The notes under the pieces were generated by a model that saw nothing but the letters and a program-made list of their open reading frames with translations, searched no databases and was not told the origin of the DNA. Below are positions 1-9,156 of a DNA stretch of 64,000 nt, piece by piece. A program made the translations under genes and the position numbers. Every line of letters begins with the position of its first letter. Position 1 is the first letter of the stretch. Source of the DNA: Marinobacter sp. SS13-12 (GTDB lineage: Bacteria; Pseudomonadota; Gammaproteobacteria; Pseudomonadales; Oleiphilaceae); the NCBI RefSeq assembly GCF_030227115.1, contig NZ_JASSUA010000003.1:416579-480578 (forward strand), in the 5' to 3' direction.

Positions 1-800
1 TCGTCCGGTGTTTCTGACATCTGGGGATTTCCCGCCGCCGTTGGTTCGTCTGGCAGCTGGAAATCGGCCTCAGGCGATTCCTCAACGGCTGAGACTTCAA
101 CTATTGCCTCTGCCTCAGGCCCTGTCTTTGTCTCAGGCTCTGCCACCGTCAGTTCTGGTTCTGGTTCAGATTCTGGTTCTGGAATGGATTCCGCCACAGG
201 CTCGGTGGTCTGGGAGGCCAGCTCAGGCTCGGCAGTGGGTTCCCTGGCTGGAACCACTTCGGGTTCGGCCGGCGCGGACGCCACAGGTTCTGGTTCCGGC
301 TTCTCCTGAACGGCTACTTCCGGTTCTGGCTGCACCTCAGGCTCTGGGGCAGGCTGTACTACCCGTTCGGGCTCAGGTTCGGGCTCAGGTTCTGGTTCCG
401 GCTCGGGTGCAGCGGCCATCCGGCGGCTGGCACTGCCCGAACCGAAACGCTCTTCGCTCAAACCTATCGTAGCCATGGCGGCCTTGCGATCGGGAGCGGC
501 ATTATCGCTGATGGTGCTGTTGCTTTCCGGGGCGATCCCCAGCGCGGATAACGTTTGCGGGTCGAGATTGCCAGTAGCCTGCAACTCGTCGTTACCGGAC
601 TGATATTGCCGGATGGCAGAGCGCAGGGTGTTATCCATCCACCCGTCGGCCTTGCCGATCTCATGGCCGGCACCATACAGCGCGTTTTCGGCGGCATAGA
701 TGGTCTGAGCGGGGCCGGCCTGAACGGAAACTGCATACAATGAAGCCAACACTGCAGCTGCGGTAATACCGGGTGCCCGGGTAAAGCGTGATTGGCTCAT
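1..800 (-). CDS. Secreted peptidoglycan-binding-like protein with Pro/Glu-rich tail (partial, C-terminus off window)
   Basis: The frame is open from an ATG at 800 to the window edge, giving 266 residues without a stop. GGGAGAG lies just upstream of the ATG. The N-terminus is a signal peptide (about residues 1-28, Ala/Leu/Val core ending near VQA). Residues about 35-90 resemble a PG_binding_1 repeat, with the pattern [12 protein letters not shown] followed by [11 protein letters not shown]. From about residue 128 the protein becomes an extended run of Pro-Glu and Glu-Pro repeats with Ala and Val, typical of periplasm-spanning or cell-wall-threading linkers. A C-terminal domain probably lies outside the window. 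The role is inferred: envelope anchoring to peptidoglycan. The nearest gene is a chemoreceptor transcribed the same way, with no sign of coupling. Confidence 0.7.
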   Translation of the reverse strand, partial: MSQSRFTRAPGITAAAVLASLYAVSVQAGPAQTIYAAENALYGAGHEIGKADGWMDNTLRSAIRQYQSGNDELQATGNLDPQTLSALGIAPESNSTISDNAAPDRKAAMATIGLSEERFGSGSASRRMAAAPEPEPEPEPEPEPERVVQPAPEPEVQPEPEVAVQEKPEPEPVASAPAEPEVVPAREPTAEPELASQTTEPVAESIPEPESEPEPELTVAEPETKTGPEAEAIVEVSAVEESPEADFQLPDEPTAAGNPQMSETPD

Positions 801-906
801 GGGTGAATCTCTCCCTGATACTCTACGTAACTTTTTGTTGAGTATTGAAAGTATCAGTAATTCGAGATGTCGCCCATGACGCAGTTAACACCCGTGAAAA
901 TGAACG

Positions 907-2910
907 TTAATTTGATGTCTTGAAGCGGCGCACCACGCTGCCCAGATCTTCCGCCATATCCGCCAGTGATTTACTGGATTGGTTCACATGGGAGATGTCA
1001 TCCGTCAGTTTATCAATGGCACTGCTGCTGGCTTCAACGTTCTGGGTCATCTCGGCGGCCGTTGCCCGCTGCTGCTCGGTGGCACTTGCTACCTGTGTTG
1101 TCATGTCCACAATGCGGTTCACCGCAGCCAGGATGTCCGTCAGCGCCTGGCCTGACTTGCCTGCTTCCTCGCTGGCCTCGCCGGCCATCTGCTTGGCCTT
1201 GCTCATATCCACCACCGCGCCAGCCGCGCCACTCTGCAGATTGGACACGATGCGTTCGATATCTACCGTCGAGTCCTGAACCCGCTTGGCGAGATTGCGC
1301 ACTTCGTCAGCAACAACCGAGAAACCACGGCCTGCCTCACCGGCACGAGCGGCCTCGATGGCGGCATTCAGGGCCAGGAGATTGGTTTGTTCCGCAATAG
1401 CCTGGATCACTTCCAGGACGTTGCCGATTTCACCCGACTCCTGCTCCAGGCGCTGGATACGCTTTGAACCTTCTTCAACCTGCTCCGCGAGCCTGTTCAC
1501 GGATTTCACCGCCGTTAAAACCGTCGATTGCCCGGTGCCTGCCAACTCGGCAGCCTGGCGTGCGGATTCATCGGTATCACTTGTATTGGAGGCAATCTCG
1601 TCCGACGTAGAGACCATTTCCTGCATGGCTGCTGACACCTGGGTGACCTGATCTCTCTGTTGCTCGGCATTTGCGGTGGTACTGTCGGTAATGCCGGACA
1701 ACGATTCGGATTCGGTGCTGAGTTTTCGCGATGAAACAACAATCTTCGAAATGATGTCTTCCAGGGTTTCCAGGAACGAATTCACGGCAGCAATAAAGTC
1801 GCCGATCTCATCCGGGCGTCCTGTGGTCAGGCGGGTGGAGACATCGCCGTTGTTATTACCAATGTTCTCCAGGTAGCCCAGGATTTCTGCTCGCGCACGC
1901 TTCACGCTGGCCCCCATCATTCGGCTCATCAGCAGTGCAACTACCAGGCCCAGAACAATGGAAATGACAAAGGCGGCAAGTATCAGTGTCAGTGCGGTTT
2001 CGGTTTCCGCTTCTGCCTCGTCCGCCACTGCTTCCAGTGAAGTGAATACTTTTTGTTCAAGATCCCGCGCCAGACCGGTAATCTGCGGCCCCAGTACATC
2101 AAGCTTGTCCTCTTTCGTGCGGATCATCGTTTTTTGCTGAATCAACAACTTGTCGACCGATGCCTGGTAGTTCTCGAGCGCCTCAATGGCCGTATCAAAA
2201 TACTGCCTGACGTAATCCGGCACCGTATCCATATCCAGAAACTCCAGGGCATCCGAGACATCCTCCATGGCATAACCGAGGGCCGTTTCCGAGGACTCGT
2301 TACCGTCTGCGAAGAAACGCTGTGCCGCCATCCGCATCAGGAGCGTGTCGTGAATCAACTGCTCCAGAACCACTCGCAAGCGGCTGTCAGGCTCACGGTT
2401 GGTAACCCCGTCAATGGCTCTGCGCAGTGCTTCCGACGCATCGGGGCCGTATTGGTCGAGTTCATTGGCAATGATGGATTTCACTTGCTGTTTGGCGGGT
2501 ACCAATTCGTTCTTGAAGACACCCACAAACTGCAGGGTTGCCTGCTCAATTTCTCCGACAAGCCGTGTCCGCTCCGCATTATCAATAGCCTGCCTGGCGT
2601 CCGAAAGTTCTTTCAGAAAATCCGATTCAAGCTGCTCGAAGCGGGACAGAATGTCATCGTTACCGGTGTCGTAGTAATCAAACACCCTCAATCGCATGTT
2701 GTAGAGATTGATCAGGACACCTGTGGCAATAGACGTTTCCGGGGCCAGGTCCCTGGCAACGGTGCCCATGCGCTCGTCCAGCACCTGGAATTCCCTGACA
2801 CTGTAGAAAATGACGAGGGCAAACAATAGAAGAATGAATACAGGAGCAATCAGGAGTTTCCCGCTTACACCAAGACGACGCTCAATTCCTTGAAATGTAT
2901 TTACAGCCAC
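907..2910 (-). CDS. Methyl-accepting chemotaxis protein
   Basis: A transmembrane chemoreceptor of 667 residues. TM1 lies at about 18-38, followed by a long helical periplasmic sensor region (about 40-300), TM2 at about 306-328, a HAMP segment (about 330-385) and the cytoplasmic signalling domain. The conserved hairpin tip is clear ([19 protein letters not shown], then [15 protein letters not shown]) and binds CheA/CheW in this family. The sensor is all-helical and longer than the usual four-helix bundle. The gene lies 87 bp downstream of a periplasmic binding protein gene on the same strand, so the two are probably co-transcribed and the binding protein may present the ligand. The ligand is unknown. 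Confidence 0.95.
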   Translation of the reverse strand: MAVNTFQGIERRLGVSGKLLIAPVFILLLFALVIFYSVREFQVLDERMGTVARDLAPETSIATGVLINLYNMRLRVFDYYDTGNDDILSRFEQLESDFLKELSDARQAIDNAERTRLVGEIEQATLQFVGVFKNELVPAKQQVKSIIANELDQYGPDASEALRRAIDGVTNREPDSRLRVVLEQLIHDTLLMRMAAQRFFADGNESSETALGYAMEDVSDALEFLDMDTVPDYVRQYFDTAIEALENYQASVDKLLIQQKTMIRTKEDKLDVLGPQITGLARDLEQKVFTSLEAVADEAEAETETALTLILAAFVISIVLGLVVALLMSRMMGASVKRARAEILGYLENIGNNNGDVSTRLTTGRPDEIGDFIAAVNSFLETLEDIISKIVVSSRKLSTESESLSGITDSTTANAEQQRDQVTQVSAAMQEMVSTSDEIASNTSDTDESARQAAELAGTGQSTVLTAVKSVNRLAEQVEEGSKRIQRLEQESGEIGNVLEVIQAIAEQTNLLALNAAIEAARAGEAGRGFSVVADEVRNLAKRVQDSTVDIERIVSNLQSGAAGAVVDMSKAKQMAGEASEEAGKSGQALTDILAAVNRIVDMTTQVASATEQQRATAAEMTQNVEASSSAIDKLTDDISHVNQSSKSLADMAEDLGSVVRRFKTSN

Positions 2911-2997
2911 TGGTCTGCCTCTTTTCCCATGCTCGATGTCTTGCTTAACGACTGGCCGGGGATAATCTCCAGCCCATCGCCTCGAATTTATTCAACT

Positions 2998-3963
2998 CTA
3001 TTCAACAAACTTCGCCTGGCTGGCGATCATGGGTGAGAGTTTCAGGTTCCAGTGTTTCATGCCGCTATCGCTGTAAACATAATGCCCGCTCAAGGAGTTC
3101 ATTTTCGGAATGCGGTTCGGCTTGACCCCATTGAGTATCAGTGACGCGAGGCGGGATGCAGTAAGGCCTTCCTGATGGGCGGAGATGGTGAAGCCACCAA
3201 TGGCTTGCTGCTCTCCAATGAAAATATCCCAGAACGAGAAGATGGGAACCTGGCTACGTGTAAATGCCTCACCGATCAGGTCTTTCGGCTCGATATAGTT
3301 TTCCTCGGCGTCCCGGATGGTGTGGTGCGTACCGACCACGATGGCGTCATACTGTTCGTGGGCACTGAAAACCGCCTGCAACCAGGTGTCTTTGTCGTTG
3401 GTGAGGACAATGTCCAGTTGTGAGCCATACACCTCGGCGCTTCGCTTTTCGCCAAAGTATTCATTGACTGCATTACGCATGGTTGGTGAATCATCCATCA
3501 ATACGAGGAAACGTTCATCCACCCTCAGTACCTTCTGCAAGTGGCGAATGCTCTCTGCGAAAAACGGACGCTCCAATATGCCTGCGACCAACTCATGTTC
3601 CAGGGTAGGGTGTTGGGCAGGCCCGCCATTGACCCCCAGGAATACAACAGGAATCTGCTTCTCGACCAGGTGGCTCGCCATCAGTGAAAATGCATTGTCA
3701 TCGCCGAGGATGGCAACGTCGGGCTGAAGCTGTGAAATCGATTGCTGGATACTGGCAACTTTCTGTGGCCATTCAGATTTGGGTAAACGTTTGGTGTCCA
3801 GTTCAAAGATATGGATGTCATGGTCATCGCCAAGTACCGACTGGACGGCATCGACGTAATCCGCATCCCATTTGTATCCCAGGTGGTAGCTTTGAATGAC
3901 GACGACGGTTTTCGCAAAACACAGGGGGCTTGCCAGCAAAAGGGCCAGGAGGAAAAAGCGCAT
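2998..3963 (-). CDS. Periplasmic substrate-binding protein (ABC_sub_bind-like)
   Basis: This 321-residue protein has a signal peptide ending near LCFA (about residue 17) and an alternating alpha/beta periplasmic-binding fold with GDDNAFSLMASHLVEKQIP and a conserved-looking FLGVNGG segment. It resembles the ABC_sub_bind family (PF04392 type) of solute receptors. No permease or ATPase gene is nearby. The next gene downstream on the same strand is a chemoreceptor, which suggests a sensing role rather than transport. The closest alternative is an unassigned ABC transporter receptor. The substrate cannot be read from the sequence. Confidence 0.8.
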   Translation of the reverse strand: MRFFLLALLLASPLCFAKTVVVIQSYHLGYKWDADYVDAVQSVLGDDHDIHIFELDTKRLPKSEWPQKVASIQQSISQLQPDVAILGDDNAFSLMASHLVEKQIPVVFLGVNGGPAQHPTLEHELVAGILERPFFAESIRHLQKVLRVDERFLVLMDDSPTMRNAVNEYFGEKRSAEVYGSQLDIVLTNDKDTWLQAVFSAHEQYDAIVVGTHHTIRDAEENYIEPKDLIGEAFTRSQVPIFSFWDIFIGEQQAIGGFTISAHQEGLTASRLASLILNGVKPNRIPKMNSLSGHYVYSDSGMKHWNLKLSPMIASQAKFVE

Positions 3964-4154
3964 GGAAGTACCTTATTGTTATCTGAACGACGGATATACA
4001 CCCGTTCTTTCTTGTTGGTGACGCGTAGTTTTTATAATTATCAGAGCCTCCCTAACAGAAACTGTGCCAGTTTCTCAGCGCACTGTTTTTTCGGGTTTTT
4101 TACGACAGTTCAGTGATAAATTAGCGATGACACAGGCATGGTTGTCTGGTTCTC

Positions 4155-4223
4155 GGGACAATTCCCTGAATTTCGGGATAAAAGTGTCGGCTTATAAGGA
4201 CATCTACGTCCTGAATTACGGAC
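4155..4223. promoter_or_regulatory. Two related dyad motifs in the 388-bp gap between the binding-protein gene and mqo
   Basis: TCCCTGAATTTCGGGA (4163-4178) and GTCCTGAATTACGGAC (4208-4223) share a TGAATT core flanked by short inverted arms, with starts 45 bp apart. Each is preceded by another matching arm (GGGA at 4155, GGAC at 4198). The pair lies about 130-190 bp upstream of mqo and could serve mqo or the divergent binding-protein/chemoreceptor operon. The binding protein is unknown. No gene was found in the rest of the gap (3964-4351). Confidence 0.4.
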
Positions 4224-4351
4224 ATCCATCAGGGAACCTGGCGCGTAGGGTCCGGTAGTGGAAGTCATGATGTAAAGCCACGGTACCACTGCTGTAAAAA
4301 AGCCAAATCATCAGATACCCTGAAAATCATCAAAACTGGCGAGAAGACTTT

Positions 4352-5806
4352 ATGAACGTAGTCATTATTGGTGCGGGGATTATGGGAACCACTTTTGCCA
4401 CCCTGGCAAAAAAACTGGCACCGGATCTGGATATCACCATTCTGGAGCGGCTGGACGGTCCCGGCGCGGGAAACTCTTCTGCATTCTGGAACGCCGGAAC
4501 GGGCCATGAGGCCAACTGTGAGCTTAACTATACCCCGGTGGATGAAGAGGTCATTTCAGTTGAAAAAGCCTTGAAGATCCATGCGCAGTTTAACGTTGCC
4601 AAGCAGTTCTGGGCGCATTTGATCGAAAAGGGCGCCATCAAAGACCCTAAGACTTTTATTAATCAAACCAAACACTGCACCATCGTTTCCGAATCTGCCA
4701 TTGAAGAACTGAAATTGCGTTTCAAGGAAATGTCGGCTCATCATTTTTTTGAGCACATGCGTTACTCGGAAGACTTTGATGAAATAGAAAGCTGGATTCC
4801 TTACACCATGGAAGAGCGTCCTCGCCATGAAAAGATGGCGGCTACCGTCATCGAGACAGGCACAGACGTTAACTTTGGTGCGTTAACGGCGCAAATGGCG
4901 GCACATGCAGTGAATGATCTGGGTGTAAAAATTGAATATGGCACTCACGTCAAGCGCGTACACAAGAGCCCGACCGGCCGCTGGGTTATCGAGGCTGTTA
5001 ATAAAGGTGAGCCCATTCAGCACCGGGCAGATGTGCTGTTTGTAGGGGCCGGTGGGGGCGCATTTCCACTCCTGAAAAGGAGCCACCTGCCGTTTCGTAG
5101 CCGGTTCACAGGATTTCCTGTCGGCGGTCGGTTCTTGCGGGCAGCGATCAGTGAAGAACAGGCGAAACATTACACGGCCAAAACCTATGGCAAAGCCAAA
5201 GTCGGCGCGCCTCCCATGTCTGTTCCGCACCTCGACCTGCGCGTGGTGGATGGTAAGCACTATTTGCTTTTCGGCCCTTTCGCGTCATTCAAACCGGTTC
5301 TCGAGAGAGGCCGTGGATTTTTCGATTACCTGACTTCAATGCGCCTGCATGATATTCCCGGCTTGCTTAACGTTGCCCTGGAGCATTTCCCACTGGTCAA
5401 ATATCTGATTTCGGAGAGCTTCAAAGGCGAGAAAAGCATGTTCGAGGAACTGGACAGCTTTGCTCCGGGCTTGAGTAAAAAGTTTGACTGGAAACCGATT
5501 GAAGCGGGCCAGCGCGTGCAAATCATCAAAGACGGAGATCTGCAGATGGGCACAGAAATCCTTGTGTCCACAGACAAAACCTACGGGACACTCCTGGGGG
5601 CGTCGCCCGGCGCATCGGTTTCGCCTGAGGTGATGTTGCGCTGTCTCGAGCAATTGATACCGTCGGTTTTTTCCAAAGAAGAAGCCAGGAAAAAGAGGAA
5701 CGAGATTTTTCCGGAGGACGATCTGGATACCTTGATCAATCAACCTGATCGTTACCGGGAAATTCGCGATGCAGTCAACCAACAGTTGGGCATAACCCGG
5801 CCCTGA
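4352..5806 (+). CDS. mqo: Malate:quinone oxidoreductase
   Basis: FAD-dependent peripheral membrane enzyme that oxidises malate to oxaloacetate and passes electrons to the quinone pool, bypassing NAD-linked malate dehydrogenase. The 484-residue protein starts with a Rossmann FAD motif (VVIIGAGIMG) followed by the family-typical segment SAFWNAGTGHEANCELNYTP. A second signature is FVGAGGGAFPLLKRS in the middle. The length is slightly below the usual 490-550 residues but no domain is missing. The gene is monocistronic, with a dyad-containing upstream region, and converges with the following photoreceptor gene. Confidence 0.93.
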   Translation: MNVVIIGAGIMGTTFATLAKKLAPDLDITILERLDGPGAGNSSAFWNAGTGHEANCELNYTPVDEEVISVEKALKIHAQFNVAKQFWAHLIEKGAIKDPKTFINQTKHCTIVSESAIEELKLRFKEMSAHHFFEHMRYSEDFDEIESWIPYTMEERPRHEKMAATVIETGTDVNFGALTAQMAAHAVNDLGVKIEYGTHVKRVHKSPTGRWVIEAVNKGEPIQHRADVLFVGAGGGAFPLLKRSHLPFRSRFTGFPVGGRFLRAAISEEQAKHYTAKTYGKAKVGAPPMSVPHLDLRVVDGKHYLLFGPFASFKPVLERGRGFFDYLTSMRLHDIPGLLNVALEHFPLVKYLISESFKGEKSMFEELDSFAPGLSKKFDWKPIEAGQRVQIIKDGDLQMGTEILVSTDKTYGTLLGASPGASVSPEVMLRCLEQLIPSVFSKEEARKKRNEIFPEDDLDTLINQPDRYREIRDAVNQQLGITRP

Positions 5807-5829
5807 CTGTGTCCCGGGACCAGGGGGTT

Positions 5830-8283
5830 TCACGAGTATCGCTTCTGGTCGATCAGTAATTGACGCCAGCTGGGCTCTGGTACCGCGTGGCTGTAGTGAA
5901 AACCCTGACCTTTTTTGCATCCAAGGTGCTGCAAGGTTGCTATATCTTTCGTTAATTCAATACCTTCAGCAACGACAACGGCATCAATCGCCGCGGCGAT
6001 GAAGATAATTGCCTTGACGATGGCCTGGGCGTAAGGCCCATCGTCCAGTTGCGAAACAAAGCTCTTGTCGATTTTGATTTCGTCGAAAAAGTAGTCGTTC
6101 AAATGCGCCAGTGACGAATAGCCCGTTCCGAAATCGTCGAGGGACAGGCGGACCCCCATTGCGCTGAGGGCCTCCAGATCCTTCTTCAAATCACGACCAT
6201 GGTGCTCGAAAACGCTTTCGGTGATCTCCAGGGTCAGTTCCCCCGGGGCGATATTGTACTCGGTTAACGCCTGGCGAACCCTGTCGGGAACAGAACCGAG
6301 CTGAAACTGGATCAACGATAGATTGATCGAAACCGGGCAGACTGCAAGCCCCGCATCTCGCCAGGCCTTGAGATCCCTGCACGCCTGGCGGAGCACCCAG
6401 TCCCCCAGAGGCCCGATGAGCTGGCTTTGTTCAGCCAGCGGGATGAACAGGCCTGGAGGGATAAAGCCTGCCTGCGGATGATTCCAGCGCAACAGGGCTT
6501 CCGCTGAGATGATACAGCCGCTCGCCAGATCGACCTGAGGCTGGTAGTAAAGCTCAAGTTGATCGGCTTCTAGGGCGCGCCGTAGCTTCGTTGTCAGGTC
6601 CACGGTTTCGCGGGTTTTCTGCTGGAGGGCTTTCGTGTATTGGGTCCAGGGCAGCGCCGGATTATGCTGGCTTCGATGCATCGCTAATGCGGCGTCTGTC
6701 ATCAACTTTCTGGCATCGCCGGCGCTGCTACGGATTCGGGCATAGCCGAACGATGCCTCGACGTGGAAAGCAAAGCCTCTGATTTCGAATGGCACGTCGA
6801 AGACAGCCGCCATGCACTTTCGTAATTGACGCTTCGTGCGCTGGTGCTCAAGGAGGGTAAGCACGGTGAATTCATCACCTCCGGTGCGTGCAATCAGACC
6901 ACTGTGACCTATCTCCGCCGTCAAACGACGGGCAGCCTCCCGCAGTACCTCATCTCCGACGTCATAACCCCGGGTATTGTTTATTTCCCTGAGCGCCTTT
7001 ATGTCCACCACTACCACAGGGCTCGCCGGATGAAGGTTCATCGCTTTCAAGAGCTCGTCCAGGCGATGGGCGAAGCCTTCCGGAGTCAGAAGACCGGTCA
7101 GCCGGTCCTCATAGGCGGCACGCTCAACTTCCTTCTCGGCACGTTTCAGTTCAGTGATTTCCTGTGAAGCGGCGATCCACTCGATCAGATGATTATTGTC
7201 ATCGAACACGGGCGTGACGCAATCCAGAAACCACCTCGGAGATGAACTTTGACCGGATAATTCATAGACCACTTCAAACGGTGTCACGGTCCTGAGGGCT
7301 TCGATCCATCGGTCGTGGAACGCCAGTGCTGCCTCTGGCGTCAGGGCGCCGCGGATGGCTGCCAGATCGGGCGGACCGCTCACGGATGACAGGCCGGCCA
7401 GCTCTAACCATTTTTCGGGTACGTCCTTGAGTTCGCCTTTCCCATTCATGAGCCAGATGTATCCGGATTGCGTTCTGATCAGGCTTTCGTAGCGGCGCTT
7501 TTGCCGAGCCAGCGACTCGAGGGCCAAGTGCTCCCTGGTGACATCGAGCTGAATACCGATTATGTGAGAGAGGGTGCCATCATTGGTACGGATAGCTCTT
7601 AGCTTGACCCTGTTTTCGAAGGGTTCACCGTTTCGGCGGAAGTTGGTTACCACAGCTGTGCAGTCTGTACCACGGGCGAGGGCGTTGCGAATAATCCGAA
7701 GACCGGGCTGATCGTGAAGATCTCCCTGCAGGAAGCGGCAGTTGCGACCCAATAATTCCGCTCTTGAATAGCCCGTCATACGCTCGAACGCGGCGTTGGC
7801 ATAGACTAGGGGGGTGTCTTCAAGGCCAGGATCAGCGATGGTCACGCCGCATTCGATTTCCGCAAAAGCAGCTGCCAGAAATGGCGTTTGCCTCAGAAAC
7901 ATCAGTTCATTGGCGGCTTCTGTTGCCAGGGAGTGCAAGAGCGCCACCGCGCGGTCGCAATCGGTGAGGTGCTCGCCTGCAAACGCAATCACAGTTGTTA
8001 ATGATTGTTGGTGGGGGAGACTCAGGGGTTCGACTGCAATGAAGGCGGCTGCGGCCAGAGCCGTGTCGGGTGGCGGCACTTCTGTCCTGGGAATCCCGTC
8101 AGCCAGTGTTGCCTGAACGCTGTCGAGCGACAGCAGTAGCTGGGCGGCTTCGGGGTCGCCGATATAATGATCCGGAGATTCCCTGTCTTTGACAACGATT
8201 GCCGCGCAAACCACAGAGCAGGCCATCGCTAACGCTTCGGTGAGGTCAGTGAACAACTCGTCGTTGTCGGGCGTCCCTGCCAT
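5830..8283 (-). CDS. LOV-PAS-GGDEF-EAL protein (blue-light-responsive c-di-GMP enzyme)
   Basis: The start at 8283 is chosen for the AGGAGAGA just upstream; the frame is open 53 codons further but no equally good start was seen. It encodes 817 residues. After a Cys-containing N-terminal region (about 1-135) comes a LOV domain (about 140-250). LOV hallmarks are present: GRNCRFLQG with the adduct-forming Cys182, NFRRNGEPFEN, and Gln245 in IIGIQLDVT. A second PAS domain follows (about 262-385), then GGDEF with an intact GGDEF at 468-472, then EAL with intact EALLRWNHP (595 on) and DDFGTGYSSLAHL. All these motifs suggest competence for FMN binding, and for diguanylate cyclase or phosphodiesterase activity. 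Which output dominates cannot be told from sequence. Confidence 0.93.
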   Translation of the reverse strand: MAGTPDNDELFTDLTEALAMACSVVCAAIVVKDRESPDHYIGDPEAAQLLLSLDSVQATLADGIPRTEVPPPDTALAAAAFIAVEPLSLPHQQSLTTVIAFAGEHLTDCDRAVALLHSLATEAANELMFLRQTPFLAAAFAEIECGVTIADPGLEDTPLVYANAAFERMTGYSRAELLGRNCRFLQGDLHDQPGLRIIRNALARGTDCTAVVTNFRRNGEPFENRVKLRAIRTNDGTLSHIIGIQLDVTREHLALESLARQKRRYESLIRTQSGYIWLMNGKGELKDVPEKWLELAGLSSVSGPPDLAAIRGALTPEAALAFHDRWIEALRTVTPFEVVYELSGQSSSPRWFLDCVTPVFDDNNHLIEWIAASQEITELKRAEKEVERAAYEDRLTGLLTPEGFAHRLDELLKAMNLHPASPVVVVDIKALREINNTRGYDVGDEVLREAARRLTAEIGHSGLIARTGGDEFTVLTLLEHQRTKRQLRKCMAAVFDVPFEIRGFAFHVEASFGYARIRSSAGDARKLMTDAALAMHRSQHNPALPWTQYTKALQQKTRETVDLTTKLRRALEADQLELYYQPQVDLASGCIISAEALLRWNHPQAGFIPPGLFIPLAEQSQLIGPLGDWVLRQACRDLKAWRDAGLAVCPVSINLSLIQFQLGSVPDRVRQALTEYNIAPGELTLEITESVFEHHGRDLKKDLEALSAMGVRLSLDDFGTGYSSLAHLNDYFFDEIKIDKSFVSQLDDGPYAQAIVKAIIFIAAAIDAVVVAEGIELTKDIATLQHLGCKKGQGFHYSHAVPEPSWRQLLIDQKRYS

Positions 8284-8607
8284 AGATCTCTCCTGAAAAT
8301 TGCTGTTACACGATTGAATTGGCAATGCTACGGAGGAAACTGTTGCTGTGTTCCTGTCAGCAACCGCTCCTTGCACAAAGATAGTACCTGAAAGCAAAAT
8401 TTTTAACCGGAGTTTGAGCGGCTGCGCAGCGAGGCCGCGCATTACCTAACCGGATTGTAACGACTCGGCAATCAACTGCCCCCCAGTATTGGTTGTATAA
8501 TGACCAGCGGCTATTTAGGCGTTACCGGGTCAGGGACATTCTTTGTCGCTCATCTTTTCAAGCAATGCCTTCCCTCTCCGGTGTTGCCAAGCAAGCAGGA
8601 AACTGTC

Positions 8608-9156
8608 ATGGCAACCCTTGATACCGATTCCAGAAGAATCCCCCTGGCCCAGTTGGACATCCCACTGGAAAGAGATCTTTTTCTTCGCAATTTGATACGT
8701 GAACTGTCCGGTGTGCTGGAAGACGTCGTGGGGCTCAGAGAGGCCGCGGGGTTTATCAGTATCGTTGGCCAGAATATGGGGAATCAGATGGACCTTGATT
8801 ATAAAGAGGCCCTGGGTGTTTCCAGGCTAACCCGTTCCCAGGTTGCCGACGTGCTCGTGGACCTGAAACGCAGAATCAAGGGCGACTTCTACATTGTCGA
8901 ACAGAATGACGATCGCATTGTGCTTGGTAACCGGGCCTGTCCTTTTGTTGAGAAGGTAGTCGGGCGCACTTCCATGTGCATGATGACCAGTAATGTGTTT
9001 GGCATCATCGCCTCTCAAAGTCTTGGTTACGCCAAAGTCACGCTGGAAGAGACGATAGCCCGGGGCGATCAGGGGTGTCGGGTCGTCGTTCATCTTAAAT
9101 CCAACGCAGAGTCTGAAGCTGCGTCAGGCCAGGAATATTTTGAGTCTTTAACTTGA
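8608..9156 (+). CDS. MetOD1 (methanogen output domain 1)-like protein
   Basis: This 182-residue soluble protein starts at the ATG at 8608, preceded by AGGAAAC; the open frame extends 36 codons upstream without a better start. It has an N-terminal helical region and a domain with a CPF motif ([12 protein letters not shown]) followed by [16 protein letters not shown] and [15 protein letters not shown]. This pattern matches what I remember of the MetOD1 family, found with histidine kinases and signalling enzymes, with conserved Cys residues of unknown function. The TGA stop overlaps the ATG of the next gene, a GGDEF/EAL protein, by one base, so the two are translationally coupled. It may be a sensory partner of that protein. 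Confidence 0.75.
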   Translation: MATLDTDSRRIPLAQLDIPLERDLFLRNLIRELSGVLEDVVGLREAAGFISIVGQNMGNQMDLDYKEALGVSRLTRSQVADVLVDLKRRIKGDFYIVEQNDDRIVLGNRACPFVEKVVGRTSMCMMTSNVFGIIASQSLGYAKVTLEETIARGDQGCRVVVHLKSNAESEAASGQEYFESLT

